This document shows positions 25,679-35,250 of a stretch of 43,585 bases of DNA, piece after piece. The first letter of the stretch is position 1, and each line of letters opens with the position of its first letter. The notes below the pieces were generated by a model. It did not search any database and was not told where the DNA came from. It was given only the letters and a program-made list of their open reading frames with translations. The stretch covers positions 1 to 43,585 of the forward strand of contig CABXPU010000008.1 of the NCBI GenBank assembly GCA_902514105.1, read 5' to 3'. This DNA is from an uncultured SAR86 cluster bacterium (GTDB lineage Bacteria > Pseudomonadota > Gammaproteobacteria > Magnimaribacterales > D2472). The translations under genes were made by a program, and so were the position numbers.

Positions 25679-26980
25679 ATGATGGAAGTTCCTATATCGA
25701 CCCCCCAAAAGGCAATTATTGTTCAAATAGAAGTTGCTTCATTACAAAAAGAACAATCTGCCATTAATGCTTTTACAGAGTTTAAAGAGCTATCAAAATC
25801 TTCAGGAGTTACTATCTTAGAAGAGATATCAGGCAAACAAGATGTACCTTTATCTAGCAATTTCCTTAAAAAGGGAAAAATAGAAGAAATAAAAAGGTCT
25901 GTAGAAAGAAATTCTGCTGAAATAGTTATCTTTAATCACTCTTTATCACCTTCTCAAGAAAGGAATCTAGAAAATGCTTTGAATGCTAGGGTTGTAGACA
26001 GGACAGGACTTATTTTAGATATTTTTGCATCAAGAGCTACTTCACACATTGGTAAGCTTCAGGTTGAATTAGCTCAATTAACCCATCTTTCTACTAGATT
26101 AATTAGAGCTTGGACTCATTTAGAAAGGCAAAAGGGGGGAATAGGGCTTCGTGGTCCAGGGGAGACACAATTAGAGACAGATAAGCGTTTAATTAATAAC
26201 AGAATTAAGACAATTAAAGCAAGGCTAAATAAGAGCCACAAACAAAAAAAGATTAATCAATATTCTCGAATGAAGAGTCAAAATAAATTAGTTGCCTTGG
26301 TGGGTTATACCAATGCTGGCAAAACTACTTTATTCAATAGATTAACTAATAATAAGCAATATGCTGCTGATAAATTATTTGCAACTCTTGATTCAGTTAC
26401 AAGGAAGAATATAGACCCCGAACTAAGCTCTATCCTATTCTCTGATACAGTGGGTTTTATTTCAGATTTACCCACTCAATTAATTGAATCCTTTAAAGGA
26501 ACATTAGATGAACTTAAATCAGCTGATTTATTGCTTCATGTAGTAGATATTTCTGATCCTGACTATAGATTTAAGGTTTCTCAAGTAGATATCTTGTTAG
26601 AAGAGTTAGGTATTTCAGAAATACCTCAGATACGTATTAATAATAAGAGTGATCTAAAGGGCTATAAAGATCCAGCCTTAAGATCAAATCAAGATACTCA
26701 AGAAATATGGATTTCTGCAGAAAAAAATCAAGGCTTGGAGTTATTAAGAGAATCCATAAGTAAAATTCTATTTGAAGGTATTTTTAAGGGCTGGATATCA
26801 TTAGAAGCATCGCTAGGGAGTATTCGATCAAAACTTTATAGCATGGGTTGTGTTCTAGAAGAGAATACAAATGATGATGGTTTAATGTTTTTAAATATTA
26901 ATATTGGAAATAATGAATTAAATAATCTATTGGATATAGATGGCTTAAATCTAGTAGGGGAGAATGAGCCACTTATTTAA
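25679..26980 (+). CDS. hflX: Ribosome-associated GTPase HflX
   Basis: A GTPase that splits stalled or idle 70S ribosomes, mainly after heat or other stress. The 433-residue protein has the HflX N-terminal domain ('VDRTGLILDIFASRATSHIG'), the family's glycine-rich linker 'GGIGLRGPGETQLE', and then the G domain: G1 'GYTNAGKTT' from Gly209, G3 'DTVGFISDLP' and G4 'NKSD'. A C-terminal domain follows. In many gammaproteobacteria hflX follows hfq; here it does not, and no hfq is in the window. DoxX follows closely downstream. Confidence 0.96.
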   Translation: MMEVPISTPQKAIIVQIEVASLQKEQSAINAFTEFKELSKSSGVTILEEISGKQDVPLSSNFLKKGKIEEIKRSVERNSAEIVIFNHSLSPSQERNLENALNARVVDRTGLILDIFASRATSHIGKLQVELAQLTHLSTRLIRAWTHLERQKGGIGLRGPGETQLETDKRLINNRIKTIKARLNKSHKQKKINQYSRMKSQNKLVALVGYTNAGKTTLFNRLTNNKQYAADKLFATLDSVTRKNIDPELSSILFSDTVGFISDLPTQLIESFKGTLDELKSADLLLHVVDISDPDYRFKVSQVDILLEELGISEIPQIRINNKSDLKGYKDPALRSNQDTQEIWISAEKNQGLELLRESISKILFEGIFKGWISLEASLGSIRSKLYSMGCVLEENTNDDGLMFLNINIGNNELNNLLDIDGLNLVGENEPLI

Positions 26981-27025
26981 GTTAAAAAATTGATTCAATG
27001 TATTTATTTAAATAAACTTAGTTAT

Positions 27026-27454
27026 ATGAAAACTCTAAACAATAAACTAGATGCAATAGCAAAACCTCTTTTAGGAATTACTCCATGGTTATTAAGATTA
27101 TCACTTGGTGTAGCATTCTTTCTTCATGGTCTTGGAAAATTACCTCTTCCACCCCAAAGGATGGTTGTAGCTTTTGAGAGCAGAGGTATGCCAATACCTG
27201 ATATTTTAGCTTCCGCAGTATCTATAGGTGAAATGGCAGCAGGAATAGGGATTATTCTTGGCGGTTTTTTCTCAAATCATATAGGCAATCTTATTACCAG
27301 GCTATCTGGCGGGGCAGTGTGCGTTATTATGATAGGAGCTTTTTATTTAGTTCATTCAGAATGGTTTATTACTACTAAATTGTTTCAAACTGAGCAGATT
27401 TTCCTTTTTACTCTAGGTTTATATTTTGCTATTAGAGGCAACTCTAAAGCCTAA
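27026..27454 (+). CDS. DoxX-family membrane protein
   Basis: The ORF track starts at TTG 26990, but ATG 27026 gives a normal N-terminus ('MKTLNNKLDAIAKPLLG') and a 142-residue protein, so it is chosen. Four hydrophobic segments and the 'LLRLSLGVAFFLHGLGKL' block identify the DoxX family, with 'SIGEMAAGIGIILG' as the second conserved block. DoxX proteins are small membrane proteins of uncertain role; some act in redox or thiol stress. It lies 45 bases after hflX and may be read through from it. A Fur box and receptor gene follow. Confidence 0.85.
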   Translation: MKTLNNKLDAIAKPLLGITPWLLRLSLGVAFFLHGLGKLPLPPQRMVVAFESRGMPIPDILASAVSIGEMAAGIGIILGGFFSNHIGNLITRLSGGAVCVIMIGAFYLVHSEWFITTKLFQTEQIFLFTLGLYFAIRGNSKA

Positions 27455-27518
27455 ATAATCAATAAAATCATAAAACCACTTTAAAAATAAAATATTTCTT
27501 TATAAAACTTGTAAATCG

Positions 27519-27541
27519 AAATGATAATGATTATCATTTAC
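27519..27541 (+). promoter_or_regulatory. Fur box upstream of the FecA-like receptor
   Basis: A perfect 9+9 inverted repeat, 'AAATGATAA'-TGA-'TTATCATTT', very close to the classic GATAATGATAATCATTATC Fur operator. It ends 31 bases before the receptor ATG at 27573, where it would block the promoter when iron is plentiful. It is the strongest regulatory site in the window. Confidence 0.93.
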
Positions 27542-27572
27542 AATATTTTTATAAATATATGGAGTATTTATT

Positions 27573-29729
27573 ATGAGTATTAATATTAAAGTTTTAAATT
27601 CATTAGCATTTTTAGTGCTATTTAGTGTAACTGCATATGCTGAAATGGATATTGAAACTGTAACTATAGTTGGATCTCAAGAAGATGTAGCTGGATCAGC
27701 AACAGTCCTATCAAATGAAGATTTAACTAAAATGGTCGACACTGACATTCATAAAGTATTGTCTGCAGTGCCCGGTGTATTTGTAAGATCTGAAGAAGGG
27801 TATGGTCTAAGACCAAATATCTCTATAAGAGGTACAGCACCTGATAGATCAAGCAAAGTAACTTTAATGGAAGATGGTGTTCTTATTGCACCAGCTCCTT
27901 ATACATCAGCATCTGCTTATTATTTCCCAACTACAGGAAGGATTCATGCTGTTGAAGTTCTAAAAGGACCATCTTCAATAACACAAGGACCAAGTACTAT
28001 TGGTGGAGCTATTAATATGATTAGTACCCCAATACCTGAGGTTACATCTGGTTCAATAACACAAGAAGTTGGAAGCGATGCTCTTTCTAGAACTCACGTA
28101 ACATATGGTGTAAATTCTGGGAATCTAGGAGCATTACTTGAAGTTCATGAAAACTCAACAGATGGATTTGATAGTATTGCAAACACTTCTGGTAATGGCG
28201 ATACAGGCTTTGATAAGTCTGATATTTTAGCCAAATTAAGATATACATCAGCCATGCATGAATTAACTTTCAAATATCTTGAATTAGACGAGTCATCTGA
28301 TCAAACATATGTTGGTTTAACTCAGTCTAGTTTTAATGCTGATCCAAGAAGAAGATATGGAATGACAAAATATGACCAAATGAATAATGATGGCGAACAA
28401 ACTTCTTTAGCTTATGTTGGAGATTTTGATGTATTTACTCTTAAAGTAACTTCATGGAGTAATGACTATCACAGAGATTGGTTTAAAGTTGATAAAGCTA
28501 ATAGTACCAAAGCTCATGGAGTAGAAGATGGGATAGATGAAGTTATAGCAGCAGCAAATGCTGGAGATACAAATGCTCAAGCTATTCTTGATGGTTCATT
28601 AGCAGTCACTGTTAAGTTAAAACATAATAATAGATTCTATACAAACGAAGGTATGCAACTTAGCTTATCTAAACAGATGGGTAATCATGATCTGACTTTT
28701 GGCTATAGAGATATGGAAGATTCTGAAAGCAGATTACAATCTTATGAATGTACTGATCAAGGTTCAAATGGAAATCTTTCAGCTTTGGCTTCATGCTCAA
28801 CTGGCTTTACAGGAAGTAATAATAGATTAAGAGTAACTCAAGCTACAGCTTGGTTTGTTCAAGATACTATTACTATGGGTGATTTAGCTGTTACTGTTGG
28901 ACACAGATCAGAAGAATTTGATAAAACTGAGTGGAGATGGGATGACGGAGTTCCAACTAGAACACAGTTAAATTCAAGCTATCCAAAAAATTCATCTGGA
29001 GATTATTCAACCACTGGACTTGGAGCAACATATGATATGAGCGATGACCTAAAATTAGTTGCTGGTTTTCATCAAGGTATGTCACCTGTTTTTGGCGGCG
29101 ATGCTGAACAAGCAGATAACATGGAGTTAGGTTTTAGATATTCTAAAGATATGCGAGCTCTAGAAGTAATGTACTTCACAAGCGACTATCAAAATCTAGT
29201 TGGAGTATGTAAAAACTCAAGCGGAGGAGATTGTGACGCTGGAGATACTTTTGACGGTGGAGAGGTTGATGTTAGTGGTATAGAGGTTTCTGCTTCTACT
29301 ATCCTAGAAGGAAATGGAGTTTCATATCCAATGGCACTAACATTGTCTAATACTTCTGCTGAGTTCCAAGAAAGCTTTGATAGTGATTATTGGGGAACGG
29401 TGGCAGCTGGAGATGATATGCCTTACCTTCCTGATCAGCAAATGACAGCTGTTGTTGGTTTTGTTAAAGATACAGGACTAAGTGGAAATATAAGAATTGC
29501 TAAATATGGAAGCACCTGCTCAACGGCTGCATGCGGAATGTATGAAAAAATAGATTCATATACATTTGTTGATTTAAGTTTAAGGAAGAAATTAAACGAC
29601 AAATTTAGTCTATATAGTGTTATGGAGAATGCAACTAATGCTGAAGATATAGTAGCAAGAGCTCCAAAAAATGGTGCTAGATCTCAAAAACCAAGATCAG
29701 TTAAAGTAGGCTTTACCTTTAGCTTCTAG
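27573..29729 (+). CDS. TonB-dependent siderophore/ferric-citrate-type receptor (FecA-like)
   Basis: A 718-residue outer-membrane receptor. After a signal peptide (cleaved near 'AYA'), the TonB box 'ETVTIVGS' leads into the plug. The plug carries 'GLRPNISIRGTAPDRSSKVT', 'LMEDGVLIAPAPY' and 'YYFPTTGRIHAVEVLKG', motifs characteristic of the FecA branch of iron receptors. The barrel ends in 'VKVGFTFSF' with a terminal Phe. It would import an iron-citrate-like or other iron chelate. Regulation by Fur is strongly suggested by the operator at 27519-27541. There is no FecR/FecI-like signalling extension at the N-terminus, so regulation is by Fur alone. A strong terminator follows. Confidence 0.95.
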   Translation: MSINIKVLNSLAFLVLFSVTAYAEMDIETVTIVGSQEDVAGSATVLSNEDLTKMVDTDIHKVLSAVPGVFVRSEEGYGLRPNISIRGTAPDRSSKVTLMEDGVLIAPAPYTSASAYYFPTTGRIHAVEVLKGPSSITQGPSTIGGAINMISTPIPEVTSGSITQEVGSDALSRTHVTYGVNSGNLGALLEVHENSTDGFDSIANTSGNGDTGFDKSDILAKLRYTSAMHELTFKYLELDESSDQTYVGLTQSSFNADPRRRYGMTKYDQMNNDGEQTSLAYVGDFDVFTLKVTSWSNDYHRDWFKVDKANSTKAHGVEDGIDEVIAAANAGDTNAQAILDGSLAVTVKLKHNNRFYTNEGMQLSLSKQMGNHDLTFGYRDMEDSESRLQSYECTDQGSNGNLSALASCSTGFTGSNNRLRVTQATAWFVQDTITMGDLAVTVGHRSEEFDKTEWRWDDGVPTRTQLNSSYPKNSSGDYSTTGLGATYDMSDDLKLVAGFHQGMSPVFGGDAEQADNMELGFRYSKDMRALEVMYFTSDYQNLVGVCKNSSGGDCDAGDTFDGGEVDVSGIEVSASTILEGNGVSYPMALTLSNTSAEFQESFDSDYWGTVAAGDDMPYLPDQQMTAVVGFVKDTGLSGNIRIAKYGSTCSTAACGMYEKIDSYTFVDLSLRKKLNDKFSLYSVMENATNAEDIVARAPKNGARSQKPRSVKVGFTFSF

Positions 29730-29752
29730 TACTACTAGTACTACAAAATTTT

Positions 29753-29788
29753 AAAAGAGAGTTATTAAATTTAATAACTCTTTTTTTT
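29753..29788 (+). terminator. Strong Rho-independent terminator after the FecA-like receptor
   Basis: A perfect 12+12 palindrome 'AGAGTTATTAAA'/'TTTAATAACTCT' (29758-29781), with flanking A and T runs. It ends in a run of T and lies about 25 bases after the stop. Confidence 0.9.
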
Positions 29789-29857
29789 GGAAGTTTTTTG
29801 AAGACATAATAGGTATAAAATAATTCTTTAATAAAGTACAATTAGCGACTTATTTGT

Positions 29858-29933
29858 GGGGCTATAGCTCAGCTGGGAGAGCACCTGCTTTGCAAGCAGG
29901 GGGTCCGCGGTTCGATCCCGCGTAGCTCCACCA
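29858..29933 (+). tRNA. tRNA-Ala (anticodon UGC)
   Basis: A full 76-nt cloverleaf: acceptor 'GGGGCTA' pairs with 'TAGCTCC' (one G-T pair). The D-arm is 'GCTCAGCTGGGAGAGC', the anticodon arm is 'CCTGC TT TGC AA GCAGG' with TGC at 29891-29893, and the T-arm is 'CCGCGGTTCGATCCCGCG'. The discriminator A and encoded CCA follow. It stands alone, not in an rRNA operon. Confidence 0.98.
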
Positions 29934-30035
29934 TTCCTTTTTTTAATCCACAAAAATAAACTCATGTATTTACAAAATGAGTTAAATCTATATAGTTGCT
30001 CGTCCAAAATAAAAAATAAATAGGAAAGAGATAAT

Positions 30036-30779
30036 ATGAATACAGAAAAAGCTTACAAAAATTTAGATTTTTTAACCAGTAAAGATGCGCGTAGCTTAAG
30101 GATTCTAGCAGAATACCTTCACCCAAAAGCCCAATTTGAACAAGAAAAAGTCAGTAATACAATTGTAATTTTTGGATCTGCAAGAGCACCATCCCCAGAA
30201 GAATTAAACAATAGAGAAGGTTTTGATGAAGGAAGAGAAAAAGATCAGAAGCTAGCTAAATACTATGATGCTACAAGAATGCTTTCAAAAAAATTGACAG
30301 AATGGTCTATGGACAAAGACAAGGACGAGCAAAAATATGTTATTTGCTCAGGCGGTGGTCCAGGGATAATGATTGCTGCTAATAGAGGAGCAAGAGAAGC
30401 CAATGGTAAAACAGCATCATTAAGAATTTCATTGCCTTTTGAAAGTGCCCCAAACCCTTATGTGAATGAAGAGTTAGATTTTGAATTTCATTATTTTTTC
30501 ACTAGAAAATTTTGGTTTTCTTATCTTGCGAAAGCATTGGTTATTATGCCTGGAGGGTTCGGAACTTTAGATGAATTCTTTGAGGTTTTAACATTAATAC
30601 AAACAGGCAAAATTAAGAAAAATCTTCCTATTGTTTTATTTGGAAAAGAATACTGGAGTAAATTAATCAATTTTGAAACCTTGGTTGAATTTGGAACAAT
30701 TAATAAAGAAGACCTAGACCTTTTCTTTATTGCTGATAGTGTTGAAGAGGCCTTTAATTACATTACATCAAGCATATAA
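30036..30779 (+). CDS. LOG-family protein (TIGR00730-type Rossmann fold nucleotide hydrolase)
   Basis: A 247-residue cytosolic protein. The family motifs are 'CSGGGPGIMIAANRGAREAN' and 'MPGGFGTLDEFFEVLTLIQT' (PGGxGTxxE from Pro172). Members hydrolyse the N-glycosidic bond of nucleoside monophosphates such as AMP; plant and some bacterial homologues activate cytokinins. The older label 'lysine decarboxylase' is wrong for this family. It lies between tRNA-Ala and a short copy of that tRNA's 3' end. 'AGGAAAGAG' is the likely ribosome site. Confidence 0.9.
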   Translation: MNTEKAYKNLDFLTSKDARSLRILAEYLHPKAQFEQEKVSNTIVIFGSARAPSPEELNNREGFDEGREKDQKLAKYYDATRMLSKKLTEWSMDKDKDEQKYVICSGGGPGIMIAANRGAREANGKTASLRISLPFESAPNPYVNEELDFEFHYFFTRKFWFSYLAKALVIMPGGFGTLDEFFEVLTLIQTGKIKKNLPIVLFGKEYWSKLINFETLVEFGTINKEDLDLFFIADSVEEAFNYITSSI

Positions 30780-30948
30780 TATATTTATGGATATTAAGTT
30801 ATCTAATGACTTAAAGCTTCTTCTGCCATCACTATGAACACTACCGTATATATATTCATACTTGAGATTTTCTATGTTTTGACTATTCTTCAAGGACATA
30901 GTCTAATCTCCTGAAGTAGGGGACCAGTTGGTTCCAGTTTTGAACCAA

Positions 30949-30961
30949 TAGCTCCACCATT
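30949..30961 (+). repeat. 13-bp direct repeat of the tRNA-Ala 3' end (possible att remnant)
   Basis: 'TAGCTCCACCATT' here is identical to 29923-29935, the acceptor 3' strand, CCA and first flanking bases of tRNA-Ala, 1026 bases upstream. Just before it is a 7-bp hairpin 'TTGGTTC'/'GAACCAA' with a 7-nt loop. The same ending also fits the 3' end of tmRNA genes (…AGCTCCACCA), so an ssrA remnant is the alternative. No integrase is seen. Confidence 0.5.
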
Positions 30962-31021
30962 TAAATAATGATCCAATAAAAAACAACCTTATTTCAGTGT
31001 AAAAAATACCGATGATTTCTT

Positions 31022-31210
31022 TTGAAATATGGCTATCCATTTAACCGAAATTACTACATGATTTTAAATGTAGCTGCTGGTGGAATTTACGATAATTACT
31101 GGATAGATAAAGGAACTTTTTGTAATGATAAAGAATGTTCAAACATGAAAAATCCTGATAACCATAGGCTTCTAGTAGATTGGATAGAGTACGAAAAATT
31201 AGATAAATAG
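31022..31210 (+). pseudogene. Fragment of a GH16-type glycoside hydrolase (C-terminal end)
   Basis: A 62-residue frame: 'PFNRNYYMILNVAAGGIYDN' and 'LLVDWIEYEKLDK'. This matches the last strands of GH16 laminarinase/endo-beta-glucanase domains, where 'PFDQxFYLILNxAVGG' is followed by 'xxVDYVRVY'. The frame has a stop just upstream (31013-31015) and lacks the catalytic ExDxxE, so it cannot be an active enzyme. It begins 61 bases after the tRNA-end repeat, in a 515-base stretch (30780-31294) that otherwise holds no gene I can support. Confidence 0.6.
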
Positions 31211-31294
31211 AATTTTTAACTCTATATATTAATTACTCAGCACACCTTATTTATATTAGAATAACGATATATTTAAATTAATAATAAAATCATT

Positions 31295-31570
31295 ATGGTC
31301 GAACTAATAAAAAGAAAATTTATTTTAATTAACGCTCCTGTTGAGAGATTTTTTAAAGATAATTCTGGAACTATATTAAGAACGATTATCTATACTATAG
31401 GGCATTTCTTTATTGCAGCTGCATGCGTAATGTATTTTACGGGCGCTTCTTTTGTTGTTGGTATGACCGATGCAATAGTTGAACCTCTTATAAATGGAGT
31501 TTGGTATTTCATTTTAGATAAGTTTTGGGCAAGCAGGATGTCTAAAGAAGATACTAGAGCGGCAGTTTAA
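31295..31570 (+). CDS. DUF2061-like small membrane protein
   Basis: A 91-residue protein with two hydrophobic segments (about 27-50 and 55-75). 'GTILRTIIYTIGHFFIAAAC' and 'VEPLINGVWYFILDKFWASR' follow the DUF2061 pattern, in which an Arg-starting first span and a Trp/Arg end to the second are conserved. Function is unknown. Its 3' end overlaps the convergent sodX gene by 17 bases. Confidence 0.7.
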   Translation: MVELIKRKFILINAPVERFFKDNSGTILRTIIYTIGHFFIAAACVMYFTGASFVVGMTDAIVEPLINGVWYFILDKFWASRMSKEDTRAAV

Positions 31571-31829
31571 ATATAACTTTTCCTAATATATCTTTCTTAT
31601 CATAAGAATGGCTGGAGGCAGCTGATTCATAAGATAAATTATCCCCAAATATATTAATAGAATTTTCTTTTATACTTCTAACTCTTTTTATTATTTTTCC
31701 GTGATCTTTGCTATTAACTATAACAACATCATTTAATTTTATAGGTAGATATTTTATACACAGAACATAATCATTTGGCCTAAAGTTAGGCAGCATACTG
31801 ATGCCAGATACTTTATATAACCTAAGCAG
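31554..31829 (-). CDS. sodX: Nickel-type superoxide dismutase maturation protease (S26 family)
   Basis: Removes the N-terminal propeptide of nickel superoxide dismutase, exposing the metal-binding His. The ORF track starts at ATG 31796, but that drops the catalytic serine. Reading on upstream in frame gives 'LYKVSGISMLPNFRPND', with Ser in the S26 'xSMxP' motif immediately before that Met. The Lys base is in 'GKIIKRVRSI', and 'IFGDNLSYESAASS' is also typical. No ATG, GTG or TTG lies upstream before an in-frame TAA; CTG at 31829, overlapping the end of sodN, is the best candidate start (91 residues). Translational coupling to sodN would explain this start. The total length fits SodX (about 90-100). 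Confidence 0.8.
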   Translation of the reverse strand: MLRLYKVSGISMLPNFRPNDYVLCIKYLPIKLNDVVIVNSKDHGKIIKRVRSIKENSINIFGDNLSYESAASSHSYDKKDILGKVIFKLPL

Positions 31830-32295
31830 ACTTTAAAACCGGAACTACGATTTCAAGGTTTGGAGCATAAGAAGAAATCTTCTTTTCAGTTTCTATCTCT
31901 TTAGTAGCCCAAAACATTTCTGCGAATTGATTAATCTTATCAAGAAGACTCAAAGCATCTTCCCTATGAAGACCTTGTTTACATTTAGATCCATCAATCA
32001 TAATAGAGTGAACTAACTCATGAACCCCTAGATGTTTTTCTATTTGAGGCTCTTTAAAATAATCTCCCCAGATAATAGTTACTTCATTTTTAGCTATAAC
32101 TACATGCTCTTCTTTTTGTTGAACAAGCCTAGTAAATTTAGCCAAATTATCTTTATCACTAGGAACTGAATCAGGTATTTCATTGATTAAATCCATAAAC
32201 CTTATAATGCTTAAAGCTGCATACTGTGCTGCGCCTGGATCATAGACACCACAAGGAATATCGCAGTGGGCTTTAACTTCTTCAATTGTAAACAT
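31822..32295 (-). CDS. sodN: Nickel superoxide dismutase
   Basis: Converts superoxide to oxygen and hydrogen peroxide using Ni(II/III) bound in an N-terminal hook. The 157-residue precursor has a 9-residue propeptide ('MFTIEEVKA') followed by the hook 'HCDIPCGVYDP', in which His10, Cys11 and Cys15 become His1, Cys2 and Cys6 of the mature enzyme. The rest is the expected four-helix bundle, and the mature length (148) is close to known NiSODs (about 117-140). It needs no iron or manganese, an advantage in iron-poor ocean water. The ribosome site 'AGGAGG' lies inside the end of the preceding small gene; sodX follows with an overlap. H2O2 from this reaction could be removed by KatG, encoded divergently. 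Confidence 0.97.
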   Translation of the reverse strand: MFTIEEVKAHCDIPCGVYDPGAAQYAALSIIRFMDLINEIPDSVPSDKDNLAKFTRLVQQKEEHVVIAKNEVTIIWGDYFKEPQIEKHLGVHELVHSIMIDGSKCKQGLHREDALSLLDKINQFAEMFWATKEIETEKKISSYAPNLEIVVPVLKSA

Positions 32296-32296
32296 A

Positions 32297-32470
32297 TTAA
32301 TTTTCCTCCTTTGCTGATTTTAGATTCCATAAAATATAGGCAGACATAATCATTAATATTCCAAATATACCATCAGCATGTAGATGCAATGCTTCATAAA
32401 CTTTCGATCCATGAGCGCTCACATCAATTGAAATTATTATTAAAAAAAGTACAGATGTTATTTTTTTCAT
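32297..32470 (-). CDS. 57-aa His-rich exported/membrane peptide upstream of sodN (unrecognised)
   Basis: Not in the ORF track. ATG 32470 to TAA 32299-32297 encodes a signal-peptide-like start ('MKKITSVLFLIIISIDVSA'), then 'HGSKVYEALHLHADGIFG', then a hydrophobic span ('ILMIMSAYILW') and a short charged tail. If cleaved after 'VSA', the mature peptide would begin with His and carry three His within 12 residues, which suggests metal binding. It has an 'AGGA' ribosome site, and its stop is one base from the sodN ATG, whose SD it contains, so it is co-translated with sodN. A role in nickel supply or delivery is an inference. I do not recognise a family. Confidence 0.7.
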   Translation of the reverse strand: MKKITSVLFLIIISIDVSAHGSKVYEALHLHADGIFGILMIMSAYILWNLKSAKEEN

Positions 32471-34767
<2,297 letters not shown>

Positions 34768-34774
34768 AGAAACT

Positions 34775-35233
34775 TTGAGACAACTAAAGATAATTAACAT
34801 TCTTTTTGTATCTATTGCATTAAGCGCTTGTATCTCAAACACAATAATAGACGAGTCGAGCAAAGATAATTATTTTAATGTAATTAACACACCTATTTAT
34901 GTATCCAAAGCTGCAAATATAACGCAGGAAGTATTTGAAGATGAATTGTCTAATTGCATTTCGTCCTCAAAAAACAAAGTTAATATCTCAACCAAAGTTG
35001 GAATAGGAACTGGAGCAATTATATTAGCTAACGGTTTATACGGAATAGCAACAGCAACAGGATTTCTTGCTCCAATAGTGGTACTGGGGGGCTCTGTATT
35101 GGCTCTTGTTGGTGGCGGCGCAATTTGGGCAACTCAAGCTACCGGAGAGAATAGAAAATATTTAAATATAGAAAACTGTCTAGAAAAAGAAGGTCACGAT
35201 GTCATCTTTTATGTTGAAAAAAGTAGTAAATGA
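34775..35233 (+). CDS. Small lipoprotein with glycine-rich membrane hairpin, hypothetical
   Basis: A 152-residue protein starting at TTG 34775. The N-terminus is a lipoprotein signal ('INILFVSIALSACIS', lipobox LSAC). After a polar stretch there is a Gly/Ala-rich hydrophobic hairpin ('GIGTGAIILANGLYGIATAT', then 'LGGSVLALVGGGAIW'), of the glycine-zipper type, and a short tail with one Cys. The start is seven bases after katG, so it is probably co-transcribed with it. Its stop codon lies within a Fur-box-like palindrome. Function unknown. Confidence 0.7.
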   Translation: MRQLKIINILFVSIALSACISNTIIDESSKDNYFNVINTPIYVSKAANITQEVFEDELSNCISSSKNKVNISTKVGIGTGAIILANGLYGIATATGFLAPIVVLGGSVLALVGGGAIWATQATGENRKYLNIENCLEKEGHDVIFYVEKSSK

Positions 35234-35250
35234 TAATAATTATTATTTAC
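35228..35250 (+). promoter_or_regulatory. Second Fur-box-like palindrome
   Basis: The 23 bases match the receptor's Fur box (27519-27541) at 21 positions, including both outer 'AAATGATAAT' and 'ATTTAC' ends. It overlaps the stop codon of the lipoprotein gene. A promoter-like 'TTGAAA' (35214-35219) lies 18 bases before 'AATTAT' (35238-35243), within the palindrome, so a transcript could begin near 35250. The next gene downstream is convergent, so no protein gene is an obvious target. Confidence 0.6.

Noticed and set aside
26990-27025. TTG start extending the DoxX protein by 12 residues
   Set aside because: ATG 27026 gives the normal family N-terminus; the extension reads through AT-rich spacer.
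29727-29745. Repeated TAGTACTA at the end of the FecA-like gene
   Set aside because: A short, simple palindrome next to the stop codon; the true terminator lies just downstream.
30779-30948. An intact tmRNA gene ending at 30959 (…AGCTCCACCA)
   Set aside because: No matching 5' end 'GGGGCTG…' or tag reading frame is found in the space after the LOG gene, and the T-arm does not fold properly; only a remnant or att repeat can be supported.
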